From DATIXD01 sp035518875 (GTDB lineage Bacteria; Pseudomonadota; Gammaproteobacteria; Methylococcales; Methylococcaceae), in assembly GCA_035518875.1 (NCBI GenBank), contig DATIXD010000121.1, forward strand, positions 1 through 10,385: a stretch of DNA of 10,385 nucleotides, read 5' to 3'. The translations under genes and the position numbers were made by a program. The notes under the pieces are model-generated. The model searched no databases. It was not told the origin of the DNA and saw only the letters and a program-made list of their open reading frames with translations. Positions within the stretch are counted from its first letter, which is position 1; each line of letters opens with the position of its first letter. Of this stretch, positions 4,662-10,385 are shown in pieces.

Positions 4662-6563
4662 TTAGCCCAAGACCTGTTGCAGAAGAGCGTTCAGCTTGTG
4701 GACGAAATCCGCCGGGTCTTCGAGCTGGCCGCCTTCGCTCAACACGGCTTGGTCGAACAGGATTTGCGTGAGATCGTCGAAGCGTTGCTCGCCGCCCTCG
4801 CTCTTGAGGCGGGTGATCAGTGCGTGGTTCGGATTGATCTCGAAGATCGGCTTGCTGGCCGGGGCATGCTGGCCGGCAGCCTTCATGATGCGCTCCATGG
4901 TGCGGCTCATGCCGTAGACTTCCGTGACCAGGCAGGCGGGCGAATCGGTGAGGCGATGGCTGAGGCGGACATCGCTGACCTTGTTTTCCAGGGTTTTCTT
5001 GATCTTCTCGACGACCTGCTCGAAATCCTTGCCGACCTTTTCAATCTCCTGCTTTTCTTCGTCGTTCTCCAGCTTGCCGAGATCGAGATCGCCCTTGGCC
5101 ACCGATTGCAGGTGCTTGCCTTCATAGTCGGTGAGGTAGCCGACCAGCCATTCGTCGACTCGGTCATGCATCAGCAACACTTCGATGCCTTTCTTGCGGA
5201 AAATTTCCAGGTGCGGACTGTTCTTGGCGGCGGCGTAGCTCTCCGCCGTGATGTAGTAAATCTTCTCCTGGCCTTCCTTCATTCGGCCGATATAGTTGTC
5301 CAGGGTAACGTCCTGGGTGTCCGTGTCGTTGTGAGTTGAGGAGAAGCGCAGCAGCTTGGCGATGCGGTCCTTGTTCTTGAAGTCCTCGATCGGGCCTTCC
5401 TTCAGCACCTGACCGAATTCCGCCCAGAATTTGGCATATTTTTCGGAATCGTTCTTGGCTAGGTCTTCGAGCAGGCCCAGCACCTTCTTGACCGCACCGG
5501 AGCGGATTTTCTCCAGCAGCTTGTTTTCCTGGAGAATCTCGCGCGAAACGTTGAGGGGAAGCGAATCCGAATCGATCACCCCGCGGATGAAACGCAGATA
5601 GCGCGGCATGAGTTTTTCCGTGTCGTCCATGATGAACACCTTGCGCACGTAAAGTTTGATGCCGTGCTTGGTTTCCCGGTCCCATAGGTCGAATGGCGCG
5701 TGGGCGGGCACGTAAAGCAGCAGGGTGTATTCGTTGGTGCCCTCCACCCGGCTGTGGATGCGCACCAAGGGCTCCTGGAAATCGTGGGAAACGTGCTTGT
5801 AGAATTCGTTGTAGGCTTCCTCCGTGATGTCTTCCTTGGACTTCGACCAAAGCGCCGACGCGCTGTTGACGGTTTCCCATTCCTCCGGCTTTGCTTCCTT
5901 TTCCTCGTCGTGATGCTCCTTTTTCATCTCGATCGGCAGGGAGATGTGATCGGAGAATTTGCGGATGATCGAACGCAGACGCCAGCCGTCGAGGAATTCA
6001 TCCTCGCCTTCGCGCAGGTGCAGAGTCACCTTCGTCCCGCGTTCCGGTTTGGCGACGTTTTCCAGGGTGTAATCACCTTCGCCGCCTGACTCCCAGCGAA
6101 CGCCCTCGGCAGCGCTGGCGCCGGCCCTTCGGGTTTCCAGGGTGACCTTGTCGGCAACGATGAAGGAGGAATAAAAGCCGACCCCGAACTGGCCGATTAG
6201 CTGGCTGTCCTTGGCTTCGTCGCCGGTGAGGGATTCGAAGAAGTGACGGGTGCCCGAGCGGGCGATGGTGCCGATGTGTTGTTGGACTTCTTCGCGGCTC
6301 ATGCCGATGCCGTTGTCGCTGACCGTAATGGTGCGGTTCGGCTTGTCGTATTCGACGCGGATATTCAGCGCGCTGTCGCCTTCGTAGAGGGCGTCGTTGC
6401 TCAGGGCGCTGAAGCGCAGCTTGTCCGCCGCGTCGGAAGCGTTGGAAATCAGTTCTCGAAGGAAGATTTCCTTGTTGCTGTACAAGGAATGGATCATCAA
6501 CTGAAGCAGTTGTTTGACCTCTGCTTCAAAGCCCAAGGTGACCTTATTCTCGGCGACAGTCAT
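4662..6563 (-). CDS. htpG: Molecular chaperone HtpG (bacterial Hsp90)
   Basis: This 633-aa protein is an ATP-dependent homodimeric cytosolic chaperone that remodels client proteins, often with DnaK. The N-terminal ATPase domain shows ELISNASDAADK (about residues 37-48), DNGIGM (83-88) and GQFGVGFYSSF (124-134), the Hsp90 nucleotide-binding motifs. The middle domain carries PLNVSREILQ, which holds the catalytic Arg region, and the C-terminal dimerisation part ends in QLLQVLG-like helices. The length matches the family (about 620-640 aa). ATG at 6563 gives the common N-terminus MTVAENKVTLGF. An in-frame ATG at 6581 would add six residues. A sigma-32 type promoter lies about 70-95 bp upstream, so heat-shock control is well supported. 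It diverges from motA. Confidence 0.98.
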   Translation of the reverse strand: MTVAENKVTLGFEAEVKQLLQLMIHSLYSNKEIFLRELISNASDAADKLRFSALSNDALYEGDSALNIRVEYDKPNRTITVSDNGIGMSREEVQQHIGTIARSGTRHFFESLTGDEAKDSQLIGQFGVGFYSSFIVADKVTLETRRAGASAAEGVRWESGGEGDYTLENVAKPERGTKVTLHLREGEDEFLDGWRLRSIIRKFSDHISLPIEMKKEHHDEEKEAKPEEWETVNSASALWSKSKEDITEEAYNEFYKHVSHDFQEPLVRIHSRVEGTNEYTLLLYVPAHAPFDLWDRETKHGIKLYVRKVFIMDDTEKLMPRYLRFIRGVIDSDSLPLNVSREILQENKLLEKIRSGAVKKVLGLLEDLAKNDSEKYAKFWAEFGQVLKEGPIEDFKNKDRIAKLLRFSSTHNDTDTQDVTLDNYIGRMKEGQEKIYYITAESYAAAKNSPHLEIFRKKGIEVLLMHDRVDEWLVGYLTDYEGKHLQSVAKGDLDLGKLENDEEKQEIEKVGKDFEQVVEKIKKTLENKVSDVRLSHRLTDSPACLVTEVYGMSRTMERIMKAAGQHAPASKPIFEINPNHALITRLKSEGGEQRFDDLTQILFDQAVLSEGGQLEDPADFVHKLNALLQQVLG

Positions 6564-6631
6564 GGCGTTCGTTTTCCTCATTTTCGGATGCGATTTGGTT
6601 TTCAGGCTGGACTCGCGCCAGCGAAATCCTT

Positions 6632-6659
6632 TTTTGGGGCGCAGCGATCGTTTTTCAAG
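6632..6659 (-). promoter_or_regulatory. Sigma-32 (RpoH) heat-shock promoter of htpG
   Basis: On the minus strand, TTCTTGAA has its CTTGAA core at 6654-6659. It is followed after 14 bp by CCCCAAAA (6632-6639). This matches the heat-shock consensus CTTGAA, 13-15 bp, CCCCAT-T. Transcription would start near 6625, giving an htpG leader of about 60 bases. The downstream gene is a classic RpoH target, which strongly supports the reading. Confidence 0.8.
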
Positions 6660-6836
6660 AACCGCGAGCGGTACCGAAAGCCGTTGCGCACGGGACTGCC
6701 GAAGTCAAATAATCAACTAGAATTCGACTGGGTTCCGATGGAGAAAGTCGGTTTTCCCAGATCATCCGCTACCCGCACCGAAGAGATCTTCGCTCGGCAA
6801 TTCGTTTCACATCACCCTCATCGAAGAGACCAAAGC

Positions 6837-7691
6837 ATGTTTGTCATCGTCGGTTATATCCTGGTCATCGGCGCCATCATGGGCGGATATTTGGGGGCGG
6901 GCGGCCATATCGGCATTCTGATCCAACCCTTCGAGGTTCTCATCATCGTCGGCGCGGCCATCGGCGCATTCGTGGTGACCAATAGCCCCAAAGTGATCAA
7001 GGCAACGCTGGGCGCTCTGGGAGCAGCCATGAAAGGCTCCAAGTACAACAAGGAATTTTATCTGGAAACGCTGACGCTGTTGTACAAGATGTTCGCCAAG
7101 ATGCGACAGAACGGGTTGTTGTCCATCGAAGGCGACATCGAAAACCCCGAACAGAGCGAGCTGTTCAAGACCGCTCCCAAGGTGCTCGCCGATCACCATG
7201 CCGTGGAGTTCATTACCGACTATCTGCGTCTGATGGCCAGCGGCAGCCTGGATGTGCATCAGATCGACAACCTCATGGACATTGACATCGAAACCCATCA
7301 TGAAGAGGGGCATTTGCCGATAGCCGCGCTGGCGCGACTGGCGGACGGCATGCCCGCTTTCGGTATCGTCGCCGCCGTGATGGGCGTGGTGCACACGATG
7401 GAGTCGGTGGGCAAACCGCCTGCGGAACTGGGCGCGCTGATCGCCGCCGCACTGGTGGGCACATTTCTCGGTATCCTGGTTTCCTATGGGTTTATCGGAC
7501 CTTTGACGGGTAATCTGGAACAGAAACTGGGCGAGTCGACCAAGTATTACCAAAGCATCAAGGCCGGGCTGATCGCCTCCATGAATGGCTACGCGCCGCC
7601 GACGGCGGTCGAATTCGCGCGCAAGGCAATGTTCTCCGCCGAACGCCCCAACTTCGCGGACCTGGAAACCCACCTCAAGAACAACAAATAG
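6837..7691 (+). CDS. motA: Flagellar motor stator protein MotA
   Basis: This 284-aa inner-membrane protein pairs with MotB to form the proton-driven stator that turns the flagellar rotor. Residues match E. coli MotA by number: Arg90 and Glu98 in the cytoplasmic loop (MRQNGLLSIEGDIE) that contact FliG, Pro173 (DGMPAFG) and Pro222 (IGPLTGN) lining the ion path. Hydrophobic segments lie near residues 2-20, 33-50, 170-190 and 198-222. ATG at 6837 is chosen because it gives the canonical MFVIVGYI start and length, with GAAGAGA ahead. The frame itself is open much further upstream, antisense to htpG, which is not coding. It is followed by motB after 23 bp. I could not find a convincing FliA (sigma-28) promoter in the gap to htpG. 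Confidence 0.97.
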   Translation: MFVIVGYILVIGAIMGGYLGAGGHIGILIQPFEVLIIVGAAIGAFVVTNSPKVIKATLGALGAAMKGSKYNKEFYLETLTLLYKMFAKMRQNGLLSIEGDIENPEQSELFKTAPKVLADHHAVEFITDYLRLMASGSLDVHQIDNLMDIDIETHHEEGHLPIAALARLADGMPAFGIVAAVMGVVHTMESVGKPPAELGALIAAALVGTFLGILVSYGFIGPLTGNLEQKLGESTKYYQSIKAGLIASMNGYAPPTAVEFARKAMFSAERPNFADLETHLKNNK

Positions 7692-7714
7692 CCCTTGTCT
7701 GCAAGTAAACATGT

Positions 7715-8701
7715 ATGGCTGAAAATCACACCATCGTCATCAAAAAGGTGAAAAAAGGCGGCCACGGCCATCACGGCGGCGCCTGGAAACTGGCCTACGC
7801 GGATTTCGTCACCGCCATGATGGCGTTTTTCCTGCTGATGTGGCTGCTGGGCACGACGGAGCCTTCCATTCGGCAAGGCATCGCCGATTATTTCAAGGAT
7901 CCGTGGAAGCCCTCCGTTGCAGGCGGGGCGAATACCGGTGATGCGACCAGCGTGATCAAGGGCGGCGGCGAAGATGTGACCCAGTCCGAAGGACAGGTCA
8001 AGTTGACCAACAAAGGCAAGCAGGAAGCCATCGCCGAAGCGAGCGATCAGGATAGCGAGGAGGAACTCCGGAAAGACATCAACCACCTCAAGGATCTAAA
8101 GGCGAAGATCGAGAAGATGATCGAAACCAATCCACTTCTGAATCAGTTCGAGAGCCAGCTGAAGATCGACATCACCTCGGAAGGTTTGCGCATTCAGATC
8201 ATCGATCAGGAGAAGCGGCCGATGTTCAGCACGGCTAGCGCCAGGATGGAATCCTACGCGGCGCAGATCCTCGACCAGATCGCGCCCGTGGTCAACGAAC
8301 TGCCCAACCGGATCAGCATCACCGGCCATACCGACGCCAAGCCGTTTCCGGGCAGCGGCGAGGGTTACACCAACTGGGAGTTGTCCGCCGACCGCGCTAA
8401 CAGCGCGCGCAAGGAACTGATCCGGGGAGGACTGAAGGAGGAGAAGACCATGCGGGTGGTCGGCCTGGCTTCCAGCGTGCCTTTGAACAAGGACAATCCG
8501 CTCGATCCCATCAACCGGCGCATTTCGATCATCGTCATGAACAAGCAAACCGAGGAGGCGCTCATCAGCGGCGACGGCGACGAATTGCATGTTTCATCCG
8601 AGAGCCCCTTGGGCAAGGATGCGTTACAGCCGACGGGAGAAACGCAATCCGGCGCATCGGGCCCGCCGCCCGCCCAATCATCCGATTCCGCCAAGCACTA
8701 G
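7715..8701 (+). CDS. motB: Flagellar motor stator protein MotB
   Basis: This 328-aa protein has a short basic, Gly/His-rich cytoplasmic tail (residues 1-22) and one membrane helix, about 27-45. Asp30 (LAYADFVTAMM) is the proton-carrying residue. A plug-like segment follows near 50-62, then a linker rich in Gly/Asp/Glu, and an OmpA/MotB peptidoglycan-binding domain from about 150 to 276. That domain contains TGHTDAKPF, LSADRANSARK and PINRRISI, the usual peptidoglycan-anchoring motifs. The C-terminal 50 residues are low-complexity (Ser/Gly/Pro). Asp30 plus the MotA residues point to a proton motor rather than a sodium one. The ATG at 7715 is preferred; an overlapping ATG at 7711 stops after three codons. 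The Shine-Dalgarno is weak (AAGTAA), fitting coupled translation with motA. Confidence 0.97.
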   Translation: MAENHTIVIKKVKKGGHGHHGGAWKLAYADFVTAMMAFFLLMWLLGTTEPSIRQGIADYFKDPWKPSVAGGANTGDATSVIKGGGEDVTQSEGQVKLTNKGKQEAIAEASDQDSEEELRKDINHLKDLKAKIEKMIETNPLLNQFESQLKIDITSEGLRIQIIDQEKRPMFSTASARMESYAAQILDQIAPVVNELPNRISITGHTDAKPFPGSGEGYTNWELSADRANSARKELIRGGLKEEKTMRVVGLASSVPLNKDNPLDPINRRISIIVMNKQTEEALISGDGDELHVSSESPLGKDALQPTGETQSGASGPPPAQSSDSAKH

Positions 8702-8714
8702 GCCAAAAATCACG

Positions 8715-9464
8715 ATGCGGCCACCCGTCTGGTTAAAGGCCGTCCTGGCTCAGGCCGGCGCGGCGCTGTCTGTCTTCCTGGCGCTCAACACGACGGCTAT
8801 CCACGGCCTGGCCCAATTTCCGGGCGTGGCGGTAGCCATTCATAGCGGCTTGGCGATGCTGATGAGCCTCGCCTTCGGCCTGCCACTCTGGTGGTTGCCC
8901 ATTCAGGGCTTGTTCGTTCCTGCCCTGCTGCTGACTCAGACACTCGATTTACCCCCGGAGGTTTTCCTCGCCGGCTTCGTCCTGCTTTGGCTGATTTTCC
9001 GCAGCAATCTGAAGGAGCGGGTACCGCTTTATTTGTCCAATCAGACGACCTGGCGCGCCTTGGCCGAACTGCTGCCGCAGCACAGTGGTTTCATCTTTCT
9101 CGATCTGGGATGCGGTTTGGGAGGAACTTTGGCTTTTCTTGCCGGGCAAAGACCCGATGGGGAGTTTTGCGGTGTCGAGTCGGCGCCGGCGCCGTTTTTC
9201 GTGAGTTGGCTGCGGCTTTTGCAGAAAGCCAACGGCCATGTTCGTTTCGGGGATATGTGGCGGGAGAACTTGGGACATTACGATTTGGTCTACGTGTTCC
9301 TCTCGCCCGACCCCATGCCCGATCTGTGGCGCAAGGCCAAGTCCGAAATGAAGCCTGGAGCATTGCTCGTTAGCAACACCTTCGACGTGCCGGGCGTTGA
9401 ACCGACCAACACCCTAGTACTGGAAGATTCCCGACGCACCAGGTTGCTGATCTGGCGCATCTAG
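8715..9464 (+). CDS. Membrane-anchored class I SAM-dependent methyltransferase
   Basis: The 249-aa product has a hydrophobic N-terminal half with likely membrane segments near residues 9-29, 38-61, 64-79 and 83-95. A cytoplasmic Rossmann-fold methyltransferase domain follows. Motif I is FLDLGCGLGGT (128-138), with the acidic ribose-binding Glu155 in GVES. Asp180 lies in RFGDMW, then YDLVYVFLSPDPMPDLW and MKPGALLVSNTF form later strands. The substrate cannot be read from the sequence. ATG at 8715 lies 13 bp after the motB stop, so it is probably the third gene of a motA-motB transcript. The Shine-Dalgarno is poor, suggesting translational coupling. The frame is open further upstream inside motB, but that part is a shadow. 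A link to flagellar function is inference from position only. Confidence 0.8.
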   Translation: MRPPVWLKAVLAQAGAALSVFLALNTTAIHGLAQFPGVAVAIHSGLAMLMSLAFGLPLWWLPIQGLFVPALLLTQTLDLPPEVFLAGFVLLWLIFRSNLKERVPLYLSNQTTWRALAELLPQHSGFIFLDLGCGLGGTLAFLAGQRPDGEFCGVESAPAPFFVSWLRLLQKANGHVRFGDMWRENLGHYDLVYVFLSPDPMPDLWRKAKSEMKPGALLVSNTFDVPGVEPTNTLVLEDSRRTRLLIWRI

Positions 9465-9525
9465 CTTGGGTTGCAGCCCGCCTTCGACGGTTACTGCCGG
9501 TGCCTTGAGAGCCGCCTCCCTGTTT

Positions 9526-10385
9526 TCAGAAAAGATAGGGATGGGCTGCGTTAAAACCGTGTACCTTGGCCTTGGGCTTGAAGATGGGGGGTTGCCAAGG
9601 TTCGCTGGTTTGACCCGACAAGTACTTCGCCAGCCACAACCCTTGGCTGCGGACGGGGGTAACGTAGGCATAGAGCTTGCCATCGGGGCATTCGGCAACG
9701 TCGCCGACGGCGAACACATCGGGATTATCGGTGGTCAGAAAACCATTCACGACGATGCCGCGCCGGGTGGCAAGACCCGCGGCCTGCGCCAGTTCCGTCC
9801 TCGGCTTGAAGCCGCAGGCGACGATGATGCCGTGAAACCCACCCCGCGTACCATCATTCAGCTCCACCGCCAAGCCTTCCGATATTTCCCCGAATCCTTG
9901 CACACCGCAATTCAAAAGAACCTCGATGCCGCTTTGTTCTTGCAGCACCCGCAGCAGTTCGGCGGAGTCCTCCTCAACCAGTTGCCGTTCCATAAGCCTC
10001 GGCAGCGCGTGAAACAGGGTGACCCGATCGCCCACCTTGGCCAAGTCCGAGGCGACCTCGCAGCCGATCAAACCGCCGCCGACCACGGCCCAGCGGGGTT
10101 GCTCCGATTTCCGTTGGATTGCTTCCCGCAGGCGACGCAACTCGATCAGGTCGGCTAGGCTGTTCAGCACCTTGAACAAGCCCTGCTGGGAGAGGAAAGG
10201 CGGCGGCACGAATGCGGCCGATCCCAGTGCCAGAACGAGCTTGTCGTAATCCAAGGCGAAGTCCTGTCCGTTTTTCCCATAACAGACCGTCCTTGCCTCG
10301 CAATCGAAGGAAGAGACTTGCACCCCGCTTTCCACCCGGATTCCGGCCTGCGCAAGCGATTCGAACGAACGCAGGATGATCTTGC
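9526..10385 (-). CDS. FAD/NAD(P)H oxidoreductase, rubredoxin-reductase type, C-terminal part (runs off right edge)
   Basis: About 285 residues are present, and the N-terminal FAD-binding GxGxxG is beyond the window. Visible blocks are YDKLVLALGSAAFVPP (end of the FAD domain), AVVGGGLIGCEVASDLAK (NAD(P)H-binding Rossmann motif), and NPDVFAVGDVAE (second FAD-contact motif). The tail YVTPVRSQGLWLAKYL follows, ending in AAHPYLF. This arrangement is that of rubredoxin reductases and relatives, which pass electrons from NADH to rubredoxin and on to alkane oxygenases or oxygen/NO-reducing flavoproteins. The full length would be about 370-390 aa. The GTG at 10335 is not the start: the frame remains open to the edge with KIILRSFESLAQAG. 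It converges with the methyltransferase gene with a 61-bp gap and no obvious terminator. Confidence 0.85.
   Translation of the reverse strand, partial: KIILRSFESLAQAGIRVESGVQVSSFDCEARTVCYGKNGQDFALDYDKLVLALGSAAFVPPPFLSQQGLFKVLNSLADLIELRRLREAIQRKSEQPRWAVVGGGLIGCEVASDLAKVGDRVTLFHALPRLMERQLVEEDSAELLRVLQEQSGIEVLLNCGVQGFGEISEGLAVELNDGTRGGFHGIIVACGFKPRTELAQAAGLATRRGIVVNGFLTTDNPDVFAVGDVAECPDGKLYAYVTPVRSQGLWLAKYLSGQTSEPWQPPIFKPKAKVHGFNAAHPYLF

Noticed and set aside
4635..5339. 234-codon plus-strand ORF opposite htpG
   Set aside because: It is rich in Leu/Val/Asp/Glu because it is the complement of htpG codons, and has no ribosome site or family motif.
6243..6836. N-terminal extension of the motA frame by 198 codons
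   Set aside because: It lies antisense to htpG and its promoter. MotA from 6837 already has the exact canonical length and residue numbering.
6807..7712. 301-codon minus-strand ORF opposite motA
   Set aside because: It is antisense to motA, whose functional residues align exactly. The product is His/Gln/Arg-rich shadow sequence.
9466..10158. 230-codon plus-strand ORF opposite the oxidoreductase
   Set aside because: The minus-strand frame has FAD and NAD(P)H motifs. This one has none.
1..10385. CRISPR array, tRNA, insertion sequence or prophage genes
   Set aside because: I saw no evenly spaced direct repeats, no cloverleaf-like segment, no transposase motif and no terminal inverted repeats with target duplications.

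Overview
The window is about 10.4 kb of fairly GC-rich chromosomal DNA that looks like a free-swimming gammaproteobacterium. The evidence is an E. coli-like ParC N-terminus, an HtpG close to the gammaproteobacterial type, a canonical MotA/MotB stator pair and a rubredoxin-reductase-type flavoprotein. A methylotroph such as a member of the Methylococcales would fit this mix, but that is only an impression. There are no tRNA or rRNA genes, no insertion sequence and no CRISPR array.

Layout. At the left edge (1-194, minus) is the start of parC. After a 200-bp gap, a transglutaminase-like protein (minus) and an Anbu-type proteasome-like peptidase (plus) diverge from a 108-bp intergenic region. An N-formylglutamate amidohydrolase-family gene follows Anbu in the same direction. 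Transglutaminase and Anbu are two members of the known Anbu gene cluster. The usual ATP-grasp and alpha-E partners are not in the window, so this is a reduced or rearranged version.

From about 2.9 to 4.0 kb lies an accessory-looking stretch, all on the minus strand. It holds two tiny cysteine-pair (zinc-ribbon-like) proteins of 54 and 86 aa. A doubtful 80-aa ORF ends one base before the 86-aa gene. Further upstream is a 78-aa piece that reads as the last strands of an autotransporter or outer-membrane beta-barrel, with no passenger attached. A small ferritin-like diiron protein (minus) comes next, then htpG (minus), which has a clear sigma-32 heat-shock promoter.

Divergent from htpG runs motA, then motB, then a membrane-anchored class I methyltransferase 13 bp behind motB (plus). 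The window closes with the C-terminal part of a FAD/NAD(P)H rubredoxin-reductase-type enzyme (minus) that runs off the right edge.

The most interesting items are the reduced Anbu/transglutaminase/amidohydrolase locus (with Ser where the transglutaminase His is expected), the pair of tiny cysteine-pair proteins, and the methyltransferase attached to motAB. Nothing here proves a new system. The best candidates are stated with tests.
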